A stretch of 64,000 bases of DNA from Liriodendron chinense. Lineage: Eukaryota > Streptophyta > Magnoliopsida > Magnoliales > Magnoliaceae. A program made the position numbers and the translations under genes. The notes beneath the pieces are model-generated. The model was not told the DNA's origin. It did not search any database and worked only from the letters and a program-made list of their open reading frames with translations. The stretch covers positions 2,542,001-2,606,000 of the forward strand of contig PVNU02004155.1 in assembly GCA_003013855.2 (NCBI GenBank). Reading direction: 5' to 3'. This document shows, in pieces, positions 1-11,687 of this stretch. Numbering within the stretch: position 1 is the stretch's first letter; each line of letters starts with the position of its first letter.

Positions 1-930
1 TTTCAATAAAGGCCAAGTTCTTCAAAGGAGTAGGCTTTTCCCTGGGCAATGGGGAAAAAAATTGCTTTTGGGAAGATGTGTGGATAGGTGAATGCTCCCT
101 GAAAGAAGCATTTCCATGAATGGTCTATCTATCTACGAGAAGCAACATCAAGGTGGCTCGATGTTTCACTTACATTGGGGAGTGAGTTGTATTGTCCCCT
201 CCTTGTCGCAGATCCGTTCTTGTTGAAGAGGTGGGGGAGTTTGTGTTGCTTTTATATCATATTCAGCTGTGTTGCTTGGTGAGAGGGGAGTATGATAGAA
301 TGGTTTGACGGAAGGACAAGTCAGGCACTTCTTTGGTTTACTCCTATGATGCTCTTCAAGCACAAAAGAGGGGCAGATAGCCCGGGAAGATGAGGCATGT
401 GTGGTCTTATGGAGCTCCCCTGAAGGTTGCAGTTTTCGGATGTTTAGTAGGAAAGGAAAGGAAAAGTCCTGACCGTGGGTAATCTTTAGAGGCAATCAGT
501 GGTGATACCTAATGTATCTGTTATGTATATGTTATGTCGATTCAATTAATTACTCTTCGTTGATTGCCAATTCGTGCATCATGTGTCAAGTGGTTTCCTT
601 GGGAGCTTCAATTTAGCTTGGGTGATTCCAAGCTCAGTCAGAGGGCTCTTCTTGGCATCACATGGAGTGGGCCTTTGGGCTCTTTAAAGGTTATGCTTGC
701 TGGCTGGCCTTTGGGCGATATGTGGAGAAAGAATGGAAGGTGCTTTCGAAATGAGAGCAACTCAAGGGAGCAAGTTCTTAGTAGGGTATTGGTAAATGTA
801 GAGGAATAGGCCTCTTGCATAGATGGGTTGAAAGATTGTTGTTTGCCTTTTTAGGGTTGTAGTGCTTTTCTTTGGGTTGTAGCTTTTGTGCATCTTGGCG
901 CTTTTAATAAATTTTTCGTTGCCTTTCAAA
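1..930 (+). mobile_element. 3' end of an L1-like LINE, decayed and internally deleted
   Basis: The plus strand near base 10-170 reads like the plant L1 phrase FFKGVGFSLGNGEKNCFWED, which lies between the reverse transcriptase and the C-terminal zinc-binding domain. From about 700 the frame WRKNGRCFRNESNS matches the usual end of ORF2. A pyrimidine-rich 3' UTR follows, with an AATAAA-like tttaataaattt near 905 and a short A-run near 928. The zinc-binding segment expected between these parts is missing, so the copy is deleted as well as frame-broken. It is probably inside an intron of the gene whose last exon is at 3022. Confidence 0.65.
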
Positions 931-934
931 AAAA

Positions 935-1070
935 CACAAGCATGTAATCATGTCTCTTTTGAGATCTCCTGAAGTTTCATTGAAAATTTCCATCTTTTCC
1001 TAATGCTTCCCTCAGATTGTGATAGATTTCCCAATACACGTGATGTCGGTATGTTCATATGCTATATGGG
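935..1070 (-). mobile_element. Fragment of the CGATATCG-rich hAT MITE family
   Basis: The stretch 'aagcatgtaatcatgtctc...ctcctgaagtttcattgaaaat' aligns by eye with 51035-51110 inside the MITE at 50556-51214. It also matches the reverse complement of the MITE at 1439-2095. I see no termini, so this is a partial copy. Confidence 0.5.
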
Positions 1071-1438
1071 GTGCGATACTGATGCATAAAACATTGGTGG
1101 TGGTGGTGAGTATTAGTTTTTAGATGGTTTTGCGCATTCTATTTGAAAATGGATTCACAGTGCAAAAATAGTTGATCAAACCCAAAAGCACCGAGTATAG
1201 TGTTGACTGGAATGCTATCATAGATCATGTTGCCAAATTGTTCAGTCGTTTATAAGCCCACAATCTGATGACTGTTTTATGGATCAATATATGATCACAT
1301 GTTTTGGATTTCTTAATTTAGTGAATGGTTTTAATTAGTCAATAATGATCCTAGTTTTACCCCTACTTAGTAACTTGGTCAATATTATTTTTGTCACTTT
1401 TTGTGTGCCACTTTTCCAGTACTGAAAGATGTCTACAT

Positions 1439-2095
1439 CAGTGTTTACTGTATCAGTATCGTGTTACATATTGCACCCTTGGGATATGGATATGTATTGA
1501 TTATCGCACAGGGTATATTGTTGGTATCTGTAATGTATCATACTTTTTGGGAAACATGGGGAGACATTGGGAAATTGGTCAAAATTTTCAATGCAACTTC
1601 AGGGCTTGTTAAAAAAGACCTTAATACACACTTTTAAATCATAACAATACGACAAAAAAAAAAAGGTGCACATAATAGGTTTCCTTTGTATAGGGTCCTA
1701 AGCTATGCACTATCTAAACTGAACTAATGCAACTATATTCAAAGTGAATTCATAACAGTTATAAATGTAAGAAGACATTTATGGAAACACAGCCAATACA
1801 TTCAAAACCAAAAGAAGAGGTAGAAATTTAGAAATGTACCTATGACTAATGTGTCTGGCTGTGGCTCAGACCCACATAGAGCTGCGCGCGGGTGTCAACG
1901 ATATCTGTCGATACCATGGAATTTACAAAGAGATGCCCTGTTATCTCGCGATACATTGCAATATCGATGATAAATTGCGATACATTGACGATACATTGAA
2001 CGTTATGAAGGAATTGAGACATTCCACCCATGTTTCGTATCACCCACGTGTGATACCGATAATATTGGTCGATATTATCGATACTGTAAACATTG
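1439..2095 (+). mobile_element. hAT-type MITE, CGATATCG-rich family, copy 1 (657 bp)
   Basis: It begins cagtgtttactgtatcag and ends with the inverted form ctgtaaacattg. The flanks gtctacat (1431-1438) and gtctgaat (2096-2103) match at 6 of 8 bases, as expected for an ageing 8-bp hAT target duplication. The interior is full of repeats such as cgatat and gatacattg. Copies 46785-47692 and 50556-51214 (inverted) share the phrase 'tttttgggaaacatgggga'. There is no transposase frame, so it is non-autonomous. Confidence 0.75.
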
Positions 2096-2469
2096 GTCTG
2101 AATGGCACAAAAAGTGGTCTTATTGGAAAGCCTATTGAATCATCTTTCGAATGAGCCCAATAATATACGATTATGATATCATTCGAGTGAATTATGGCTG
2201 ATAGTGTGATATTTCATTTAGTCTCCATGGATGGTGTAATTTTTCATCCTTACTATTAATACGAGGGATTTTTCTGCAAAATTTCTCAGGAGTTGTCACT
2301 TCAACCAAATAATGCCTCCCCTGATCAAAATTATTGGGCAGTTCTTTTTGAAGAGAGAAACTACCAAAATGTCAATTGTTTTTTATTTTTTTATTTTTGA
2401 AAGATTTCATTAATTGTTTTTTCTTGTAAAAAAAGTGGGAAATTGAGAATTCTTGCCCCCATGGTATTC

Positions 2470-2695
2470 GTGTGACATCCAACCCATCCAACATTTGCAC
2501 TCCACCACAATGATCAGACAAACCAAAAATATGGCAGACCAAATCATCAGGTGCACATGACTTTTGAATATTTTAGGTGGTCTGCATTGTTTTTTATGGT
2601 GTGGTTGACCTTATGATTGGATTGTCCAGATTTTTGGTTCATTGGATTATCATGGTGGATTGCATCTGTTGGACAGATTGGATGTCACACACATG
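2470..2695. mobile_element. Inverted-repeat MITE-like element
   Basis: The left end gtgtgacatccaacccatcc and the right end ggatgtcacac form terminal inverted repeats. Reversed and complemented, the right arm matches the left for about 45 bases with scattered mismatches. There is no coding capacity. The superfamily is not clear because I could not settle the target duplication. Confidence 0.5.
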
Positions 2696-3021
2696 ACACA
2701 TGCCATGTAGGCCCCACAATTCTTGACTTCACCACTTTTGAAAAAAATTAAAAAGGGTACTTTGGTAAATTTATCCCTCACAAAGCACCTTCCTGGAATT
2801 CAATTACATGAGGCACTATTTTGTAAAGTCACGATTACAGAGAATTTCGAGGTAAAAATACTGATAAGAACTTCAAAGAAAATTGTATAACATGAATATT
2901 AAATAGATATGGAGGGAGATGCCAATAGAAATGTATGCACTGTCTTCAGGCACACCAGTAAGGATTCAGGTTCTTAGTTCCTATTTTCATTGAAGGAATC
3001 CAGTAATATTTAATTCTCCAG

Positions 3022-3446
3022 GTGTGAACATTGCCTCATCTGCAGAAGACAAGTCACGGCCTGCAGAACAGGAACCAATGAAGCCCACTCCTTCTCGGCC
3101 ATCATCATCCCAAGAACCTGAGGCGAATGGCCCACCAAATAGGCCAGAAGATTCCCCAACCAATGATGAGCGACCAGAAGTCTCTGAAAATGCTTCTGGC
3201 CACTCCACTGGGGACAGGCTCCAGGAGGATGCTGTGATGGAAGACCAAGAGGTCTCTGGCCATGTTGAGACTGTGAAGCAGAGGCTGCTAAAACGCACAG
3301 AAGGTTACAATGTGCCGCAGCTGGAGAGGCTCTACACACGTGTAATGAAAGGGGTGGTTGATGTAAAAGGCAAAGCAGAAGGCGGCCTTAAGCCTACAGT
3401 TTTGAAGTTTTTGTTGAGGTTTGTCGAGGACGAGGGGAATTTCTGA
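3022..3446 (+). CDS. Last coding exon of an unrecognised plant gene (partial, 5' part outside window)
   Basis: An acceptor 'taattctccag' ends at 3021 and opens a frame that runs to TGA at 3444-3446, giving about 141 residues. The first part is hydrophilic and rich in Pro, Ser and Glu (PSRPSSSQEPEANGP). The last 55 or so residues are compact and look conserved: EGYNVPQLERLYTRVMKGV, then LKPTVLKFLLRFVEDEGNF at the very C-terminus. The change from a low-complexity linker to an ordered basic/hydrophobic tail, the clean acceptor and the T-rich region after the stop suggest a real terminal exon. I do not recognise the family. The first in-frame Met is internal, so the start must lie in an upstream exon; none was found between 1 and 3021, which is occupied by transposon sequence. 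Confidence 0.6.
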
Positions 3447-3730
3447 TGCCCCTCCTTTTTTCTTTTTTTTTCCTTCTTTCTTAATTCTATTAAATTTTTT
3501 TTTTTTTACTTGTCTTTTGTTAAATTCTTTTTTCCTGCTCTTTTATTAGCATTGAGATTTGATCCTTGTAGTATGAATTTTGATTACTTCCCAAGCTATT
3601 ACAATAGCATTGAGTGGTTAGCCACATATAACATGCATTCTCTTAGTCTTGCTGAATTTATAATAATGCTCTGATTGGAAGAGAAATGATCACATACTGT
3701 GAATTTTCATATATGGCCATCTTTCCGGCC
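3447..3730 (+). other. Probable 3' UTR of the gene ending at 3446
   Basis: A T-rich, non-coding stretch follows the stop codon (long ctttttttt runs at 3455-3520). No transposon ends are visible before about 3730. The poly(A) site cannot be placed. Confidence 0.35.
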
Positions 3731-3734
3731 GACA

Positions 3735-4325
3735 CTTCACTTGTGAGAAGTCCAAGATGCGCAAAAGGTGGGCCCCACAGTTAAGATCGCCTGTCATGAA
3801 AATGAGCAGATCCACTCATTACGTGGATGTTGAGTTGGACAATCAGCTGTCTATTAATTTTGGTGATGTGGCCTATCCAATGGGTCAACCACAAAAATTT
3901 CATATCAAGTGGTCTTTACGGCGCCGCTCACTTCTGCATGGCTTGGATGCCGGCATGTGAGGTGTTGGCAGAAAACTTTTTTAAGTATGTGAAATTTCAC
4001 ATGATCATTTATCCTTTGGGAAATTAGTTGTTATAGGTCGTCCCAAGTAATCAGATTATCTTTGTAATTCTTGTGATTCGTGATTTATGGTGGGGTCCAC
4101 CTGAAGGAACGGGAATCAGCTGATGTTGTGCAAGTGGCCCCCAAATTTAGTCCTTCCGTCCCTGGTGCAATATCATTTAGTAAAGGGTACAAACTCCACA
4201 AACTGGTGGCAGGAATGTCTATGAATTTGGACCATTCAATCAGTGGGTCAACCACTTGGATTATCCATATATCAAACTTTGAAGGTCAACTACCAGAGGC
4301 CTGTTTTTGGATGATTGGGAAACGA
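3735..4325. repeat. Degenerate 'gtgggccccac' inverted-repeat sequence
   Basis: The stretch contains opposite-facing phrases typical of this window's MITE background: 'aaggtgggccccacag' near 3767 and 'ggtggggtccacctg' near 4089, plus 'ccaatgggtcaaccac' and 'aatcagtgggtcaaccac' in like orientation. No gene is seen. The short reading frames here carry no family motifs. Confidence 0.4.
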
Positions 4326-4865
4326 TAAGAGCAATTGGGTCAGAAAGAGAGTTTACGTAGATGGAATTGTTAAAGACACCCAATTCTTGTTAGAGTTTCG
4401 ACCAATGACCCATCCATTGGTTGGCCCACATTGACAACAAGAACTTGAATTGTACGGTTTGTAGCATTTAATAAATGGTGCACAATATGTATTGGATCCG
4501 TACAAGGGAGGTTGAATGTGGGCAATATTTCCAATGGACCCCTATCAAATAAACGGTTTGGGTCGTTGGTAAAAACCAACGGCTAGAATCCTTAGTTGTG
4601 ATGATGCACAGGAGCCAAAAAAAAAAAAAAAAAACACACACCACGCAATGGAAAGGTGATCCTAACCACAAATTGGAGAAGTCTGTCTGTGGAACTTGTG
4701 AGTCCGACTGCTGGCCTGGCGGATACATGAAGGCAGCCCAGCCTTGCCGGAAAGAAAGGTAGAAAATAGCTGTGACTACCGAATAGTCAGTCAGTTTGAG
4801 GATCATTAAATGGCATCTAACTGTGTTGTATTTTTTAACTTGTGGTGGTAATGTAAGTTATAAAT

Positions 4866-5030
4866 GAAGATAACCTCGTTTCAACACTGAGGTCCTGCAT
4901 CGATTCCCAACGTGGGGGTGGCTAACATTGAAGTGTGACTAACAGTGTGAGTGTGCATACTAACAGTTGGATGTGTGTGCTAACCCAAAATAAAAAAATA
5001 AAATAAAAGAAGAAGAAGAATAAGTTACAA
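4866..5030 (+). mobile_element. tRNA-derived SINE (family A), copy 1
   Basis: 'gaagataacctcgtttcaacactgaggtcctgcatcgattccca' is followed by 'gggggtggctaacattg', alternating 'actaaca...gtgtg' phrases and an A-rich tail (aaaataaaaaaataaaataaaag). The copy at 23574-23747 has the same order of motifs and a better preserved A box. The A box is weak here, so this copy is probably 5'-truncated. Confidence 0.5.
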
Positions 5031-5542
5031 ATGAGAAATGATCTAGCGCGCTAAGTGCATGGAAAAAATGTCATGGGAATAGTTGCATTTTGCCTCGTTG
5101 GCATGCACATCATTTATCCACGTATCCAAACAGTCCACTAGGTCCAGGGGAGTCCAGATTATCAAATAGAGCCCTTCTAATTCATCTAAAGCCATGGCTT
5201 TCGGGTCCACACTCTCAAAATCATAACCTGAGATTTAACTCATGATCTCCATGTTGCGTCTATAATCGTTGAACAGGTGGGCCGAAGGATGTGGATTGTA
5301 TCTATGGTTACTTATTTCCCCAAGTGTGCATGCCCAGTGCCTGATAAGAGTCTTGTCTACACATTTGCTGACTCATTAATAATGGTAGGGTGGGAATCCC
5401 AACACATTCTGAAATGGGAATTTGAGAAATCTCACTCTGAAATGCTTGCTAGATTCCCACCAGCTGCTTCGAAATGGTGCAAACTGTCTACGTTAAAGCT
5501 GCGCCCATGCATTTGTTTGGATCTCAGAAAAAAAAAAGGAAA

Positions 5543-5549
<7 letters not shown>

Positions 5550-5588
<39 letters not shown>
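5550..5588 (+). repeat. (GA)n microsatellite
   Basis: A pure ga dinucleotide run of about 38 bases follows an A-rich stretch. The 107-codon frame crossing it owes its ERERER tail to the repeat. Confidence 0.9.
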
Positions 5589-5859
5589 CCTTCCTCATAG
5601 AAGTGACTCAATGTACAAGCAGCAGCTGTAAATGATTAGATTGCAAATTCCATTAACGAATTTGTTATAGAACTCTTAACAAAAAAAGCATATAAATTAG
5701 ATCCCGAATTTGCAAGGAAAGAAATTTTTTACAGGCGGGTGGCTTGCATCTGCCAATTCCTACATTATTATCATAATAAAAAATTGACAAGACGCTATGT
5801 ATTATACAGATGGGAGCGATGGCGGGAACAGTGAGCTCTGTTCTGATTTTATCACACAG

Positions 5860-8800
5860 TCACTTAAGAAAGAACTTCCAAATCTCCCTGTCAGCCATTT
5901 CTGTGACCACATGCACGCCGAAAACCCCCTCCTCATCTACCAGGCCTCTCAGCTGCCGCGCCCCACCACCGAAACCGACAAGATTCTTCTTCGCGGCCAA
6001 GTAGAGAACCCCATAAGGCGGCCGCAAGCACTGATTGTCGAAGAGGAAATAAAAGCCGGTTATGAATATGGCTGACAAGGCAATCGTATGACATTTTTCA
6101 CAGAAAAACTATGGTGGAAAACCATTGGGTACATGTTTCTTCTCAGAGCTTTGCTAAAGCACACTTGTACCTCTCTTGGTCCTCTGCAAGCAGACACACA
6201 AGAAAACCTTGCATGTTTCTGGGATATCTGAGCCGTGCATCACGTGGGTCCCCACCATATAAATGATCTGGCCCGATACTCGATAGACAACTTAGGGCAA
6301 TATGTATGAAAACAATGTATGGTAGGCAAGAAGCTGCCAGCGGCCAACATGTAACACACATACAGGATGGGTGAACTAGCATAATTTGGGCCAACCCATG
6401 AACAAGGTGGGGCACAACTGACACACACTCGGAATTCCATTGGAGGTGTCATGTGGGCTTAGCAGAACCTTTTTTTTCTTTTTCGTCACAAAAAATGGGG
6501 AGGTTTGAAAAGAAATGAGTACTGAATCTTTAACAAATCAAGAGTCACATGATATCCCCATTGAGTTTGGCAGAAGTCTAGCTGGCGCTAATTCTGCCAT
6601 TTCTTCTGAAGAATTCATGTGTGGAAGTAAGTTGGCAGAAAAGGAAGTGATGAGAAACCAATCAAACTAACCTTTTTTATGAGCGCATATAGCTTCCTCA
6701 GAGAAGTGCCCGAGTATGGGATCTCAGTCATCAAAATCACGTCATAGCCTCCATCACCTGGGTCCGTTTCACTTGCCCTCTCCCAAGCACGGCTCCCAGA
6801 AAGCTTCCTCGACCGCCTCGAGGATGAGTCGTGACCGATGGCACTGCCGTCCTGGCTACTACATCCATCATTGAAATCCTCCTCAGAGAAGCTCAGGCTC
6901 ATCCCAGGTGTCACCTCGAACCCATCCATGCGGACGACTGACAAGACTGTGTGGAGCTCCTCCCAGTCTCCAGCATAGAAATGGACGTCAGGGGCCAACG
7001 CCTGCCTCGACGGTGTCAGAGGGCTCTCAGGTTGCCGGCTCTGCTTGTCCCGAGCCTGCTCAAGGTTGGCGAGGACATTGGGTATGGTGGTGCACCTCAC
7101 TGTTTCAGCATTCAGATCCTGAAAATGCATGGTAGAAGCACCCTGCAGTTGGTTGAGACCCAGAATTAGATGGATCCAAAAGCTAAGCCATGCACCGAAA
7201 ATTAAAGAATTTAGAGGGTCCGAGCTTAGGCGAATGCACAGTTTGCTGACGCTCTCAATTGGCAACCGATACAATTGATCTAAATATGAACCACCAGGGA
7301 TAGGGAATATACCAAAAGCCTCTTAGATTGGAATATTGTAACCCTGCAATCTTTGGGCAGCCTTCCATTAAATGTTTACTCCATTTTCTTTCCTAACCAT
7401 CATTTGCAGGGCAACAGTTGAAGGCCTGTGATTTTCAAACCTCAGGGGGCAGCCAATCAGATCAATGACTGGATTATCAGATCATGGGTTTCACATGTTT
7501 TAAACTGAAAGCATCACCGAACTCTGAGACTCAGGACCCCATAAACCAACCTAAAGATGCTTCTATATTTTGGATGACTTAAAATGCTTCTACTTTTTGT
7601 TCGTGTTTGTTCCTTTTCTTTAGGCTGAAAAAAAAAAAAAAAAAAAAAAAAGGCAGCTGCTGAGAAGATTATCACAATCTCAAGCCACTCAATGAAATAT
7701 ACCTTGAGGCAAGCGAAAATCCCAGGAAGTCCAAAGTTGCAACCGAGCTGTGGCAATCACAAAAGAGAGATCAATGTCAAAGAGGAGATAAGAAGTACTC
7801 TTTTGACTTTTTATTTATTTATTTATCAGCAACAAAATTCATTCAAGGTCCGGAAAAAGGCAAGAAAGAAACAAAATTCATCAAAGCAATGGATGGGAAA
7901 GGGGAGATAGAAACAGTTATTAGCTTCATTTCATTAAAGCCCTAGGCTTCATTCACAATCAAAAACATTTCTAGTAGACTAGTACTAGCAGAGTAACACC
8001 CTACCTCTTACAAAATATGCAAAATATTTAAATTTTAGATTTCCTGGATGCCATTCAAGGCATACCCTACTTGAGAGAGGCTCCCAATGATGAACCAGAT
8101 TCTTTGGCTACTATTGCTGCAGCCATGATGTTCATAAATTTTCAACTGTGGGAGGGAAAAATAAAATCAGAGACCTGCTGTAACTCAATTCAGTAAACCC
8201 AAGAGTCGGCTGTAAATAGATAATGGTATCATTTACAAAATAAAAATAAAAATAAATAAATAAATCAGAATGAAATCTCATTCCCTTCATTTTCCATACC
8301 TCTAAGGTCTAAAACTTAATAGCTGATAAAAAGCGCAACAGACATGACATGTTTCTACTTTTCTTTGCTGCAGAACACATGATCAGGATGTGTATGAATC
8401 TCAAACTCGGTACCAGACTAATATGGAAATGATCTGACAGAGCCTATTTCCGCAGGTGAAAGCTTGACATCCAAACAAAGTTGTCATGTTTGGACGGATA
8501 GTCAGCAAGAACAAAGTGCTCATGATAGATCATCTAAGGAACAGAAGATGATCATTCCTAATGTGTGCATTCTCTGTCAGCATGTTGAAACAGTGAACTA
8601 TTGTTTTTGCACTGTTCATTTGCATGGAAGATTTGGTAGAATTTCCTCAGCCTGCTAAAAGTTTCTTGGGATGCCTAGAAAGATTGGGGATCTCTTTAAA
8701 ATGTGGCACTTTGCATAAAGGGGAGGAAAAGGAGAATTTTATGGTGGCTTGTCTTGCTAGCTGTGATTTGGACTGTTTGGCAGGAACGCATAATCCACAG

Positions 8801-11253
8801 AGACCCTTGAGGCGAAGTGGCCAGTGGTTGAGTGGGCCAGGGTCTCTGATGCCTTTGCTCACTGTCAGCTGTCCTGTCTTCTAGGAAAGTTGGGAAGATT
8901 ATTCTTCTTTGTTGTGATTATAGATGATTCCTCGTCATCTTTTTTTGTCTTTTCTTCCCTTTAGTTTTTTAATAAAATTTTGGTCATTCTTCAAAAAAGA
9001 AGAAAAAAAGGATGTCCAAACAAGGTATGTTGTTTACGATCAGTCCAATAATGTGTCCATTGCCCTCAGTTACAGAAAGATGAATATTCCCAAAATGTCA
9101 AAAGAATCAACAGCTCCAAATTTCAACACTTTCACACAGACTATGAAAAAATAAATCCATGAGAGAGGCATGTATGTGTAATATTCAATTACAAGTAATT
9201 GAACCCTTCTCAACAAATAATCATGGGAAAACATTGCCTATCAGGTTATCAAACAAAATACAAGGTCAGCCCAATAGATCATAGAAAAGAAAGATGGCAT
9301 GTATACATAATGCAAGTCTCCTTGAAACTGAGATACCTCCAGAATACGTTTCCCTCTAAAGCTCAACTGCCCATCACGGATTTCAAGTTTGAGGACATTA
9401 ACAATGTCAATAGAACTCTCCCAAGATTTCAGAGATCCTGCAGCACGAGATAAATTTCTGGAGTTGAATGTCTGCAAAACTGCGTGTCATAACAACTGAA
9501 TGCATCATAACAACGGCCAGCAGAAGTCATGGAGGTTTACCTTCAGATTTTGAAGATACCATTTCCGAACTAGTAAAGCCAATGATATCAGCAACACTGA
9601 CTCGTCCCTGTCGCATGGATAGGAGACAACTCATTTCCAAACTGAAACGATAAAACAGTTCTAAACACAAACCACAGCATCAACATGCAAATGCTTGAGC
9701 AGGCAATCTACACATACAAGGTCAAATGCCGTCCTCTAGCATTCCGCAGGTGACATGATCAATAACGATGCTCAAAATCTCAGGTGACAAAAGTCAAGAT
9801 TCCAAGCCAACCAGGTTTGACATGGCATTGAGTCCCAAGCCCATGCCCCAAATTTGGAAGAAAAAAAATTGACGGAGTTGATGGCAACTCGACTAATCTT
9901 TTATGAAACAGGCAAGTCGTTAGTTGGCCCATTTGAGAAGAACTTGGAAATCAAAAGACTGACATCCAAGTCAAAGCGACCTTTTATATATCCTTGACTT
10001 GAATAAAGATGGATTTTCATGCTCAGCCATGTTCTATTTGTGTTTATATCTATATGGAAGTTAGTCCTCCATTCCTTGTTAATGAATTTCATCTCAATGG
10101 TAGAGTAAGACCACCCATACTTTATGGGACAGAATGTTGTGCAGTTAAAGAACAACATGTTCATAGGATTAGTGTACCTGAAATGAGGATGCTGGGATTG
10201 ATGAGTGGCAAGACAAGGACAGAATTAGAAACGAATGCATTAGAGAGAACTCAAGAGTAATACTAATAGGTAATAAGATGAGGGAAAGTAGACTTAGATG
10301 GTTTGATCATGTGCAATGGAGACCAAGAACCATGCTGGTTAGGAGTGGGTACAAGTTGAAGGCTCCAAAAGGGAAAGGCCCAAAAGACGTAGATGGAGGC
10401 AGTAAGAAAAGATTTGATAAACTATGGCCTAACAAAGGTTTGGCCTTTGATAGTGGAATGGCATAACAAGATTCATGTAGCTGACCCCAATTAATTGGGA
10501 TAAAGCTTAGATGATGATAATGATGACGATGACAACGACGATGACGATGATGATCGTAAAGATATATACGAAAGGGCAACAGATAGGCTGAGATATGAGA
10601 TACCTTGAAAATGTTGAGACCATGCAAGTCGACATTTTCACCGGCATACTTGTATGGATGAGCAGTCTGTTCCAAGGACAATCAAACATCAGTTTATTTG
10701 CCAAGATGAAAGTGACCAAATCAAGTAAATAATGGTTATTTAAGGGCAAATATGGGAGAAAAGTTAATCAGAAACAAATCTCCCAAATCACAATAGAAGC
10801 CGTTTCTATGGTTGTGATTTGGGGTGGAGATACGTTGATTCCAACACAATTTGATGATGTAGATCTTTGATTACGATCCATGGTTGCGGTGTAATGGATC
10901 GGTGCCTAATCTCTCATTGAGCACTGTTAGGAAATGGAAAGAAGATTGCTCACACACATCTTTCAAATCTTATAAAAACAAAATCAATGACTATGAATTC
11001 TTCTCCCAAAGGACGCAAAGCCTCAAAATCATAATTTACATGCTACACAAACTAATCCTAATTTGAAGCATAACAACACAAATCAACAGGAAATCACGAT
11101 CCGGGCAGAGGAACCTACCTTTGAAGGGAGAACCTCAACAGCTGGTGATGGGAGATGCAAATCCCTTTCGGAAAGGGTGGAAATGCTTTGATTTGCTCTG
11201 TCGTGGGGTGCGAGACCCGGCAAGCATTGAGTGAGGATTGATGGTGCACGCAT
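5860..11253 (-). CDS. METTL18: METTL18/HPM1-type histidine protein methyltransferase, seven coding exons
   Basis: Exons on the minus strand are 11253-11119, 10666-10604, 9607-9541, 9437-9337, 7747-7703, 7142-6672 and 6030-5860. Every intron is GT-AG and the joined frame gives 350 residues. The start ATG is at 11253-11251; the upstream frame has no other ATG. Landmarks: residues 46-66 begin TAHPYKYAGENVD; GSLKSWESSID follows near 89; the SAM-binding motif I LELGCNFGLPG spans exons 4-5 near 121-131; HFQDLN (143-148) is the acidic loop; YDVILMTEIPYS (270-281) is the post-I/catalytic region; CLRPPYGVLYLAAKK opens the last exon. Family knowledge: METTL18 in human and Hpm1 in yeast methylate a histidine of ribosomal protein uL3 (RPL3), using S-adenosylmethionine. 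A Ser/Arg-rich insert lies before YDVILM. No frame breaks are seen, so the gene appears functional. It is convergent with the exon at 3022. Confidence 0.93.
6120..6470. repeat. Repeat-derived sequence in intron 6 of the METTL18-like gene
   Basis: The intron 6031-6671 contains background MITE phrases ('cacgtgggtccccaccatataaatg' near 6241, 'caaggtggggcacaac' near 6404) and no exon-like frame. No clear element boundaries are visible. Confidence 0.35.
7627..7651 (+). repeat. Poly(A) run in intron 5 of the METTL18-like gene
   Basis: About 25 consecutive A on the plus strand (poly-T in the transcript), some 50 bases downstream of the small exon 5 in transcript sense. It makes the long F-run of the minus-strand frame 7514-7756. 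Only the first part of that frame (LGCNFGLPGIFACLK) is a real exon. Confidence 0.8.
8465..9015 (+). mobile_element. L1-like LINE 3' fragment inside intron 4 of the METTL18-like gene
   Basis: The plus strand carries the zinc-binding signature of plant L1 ORF2 across frames (SFLMCAFSVSMLKQ and IIPNVCILCQHVETVNYCF), then a degenerate tail. A 3' end with 'tttagttttttaataaaattttgg' and an A-rich tail follow near 8990-9010. It is antisense to the host gene and sits between exons 5 and 4, well away from the splice sites. Confidence 0.65.
10075..10510 (+). mobile_element. RTE-type LINE 3' fragment in intron 2 of the METTL18-like gene
   Basis: Translated plus-strand pieces match the end of plant RTE ORF2: PILYGTECCAVKEQHVHR, then EMRMLGLMSGKTR and MRESRLRWFDHVQWRPRT, ending near 'gctgaccccaattaattggg'. 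It is followed by a GAT-type microsatellite, as is usual for this LINE class. Several frameshifts and stops make it a relic. It is antisense to the gene. Confidence 0.75.
10511..10555 (+). repeat. (GAT/GAC)n microsatellite at the RTE LINE 3' end
   Basis: Imperfect gatgatgataatgatgacgat repeats directly follow the LINE end. Plant RTE elements typically finish in short tandem repeats rather than poly(A). Confidence 0.8.
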
Positions 11254-11687
11254 TTTTACTTGACCTTTGGTTCCCAAAATCTCTTTAACCTTTTAATAAA
11301 CAAAAAAAGCTGAAAAAAAAATCACCAATTTAAACTTAAATAATAAAATTAAAAAAAAAACTACGTAAATGTAGAAACTAAGAAATACCAGAGATTCAGA
11401 ACACCATTAAAAAATCTTGTACAAATCTGCAGAAATGCTAACAAAAACATAAAAAGGGCTGATATATAAAATTCTGACAGGTGCGCTTGGATGGTCAATT
11501 AAACTAAATTTCAATAATTCAAATCAGAACAGAAGAAATTGCCATAGTGGACATGGCCCCTAATAGAATCATAACGATGGCCAAACCTCTAATTGTAATT
11601 TCACATATTTGAAGTTGGACATGAAAGGCAAGCCCCATTGGCCCACTGCCGTCATCATCACCATTATTTCCCAAAAGAAGCTAGCCC

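Noticed and set aside
5797..6075. 92-codon plus-strand frame
   Set aside because: It is the antisense shadow of the last exon of the METTL18-like gene, whose splice site and motifs are on the minus strand.
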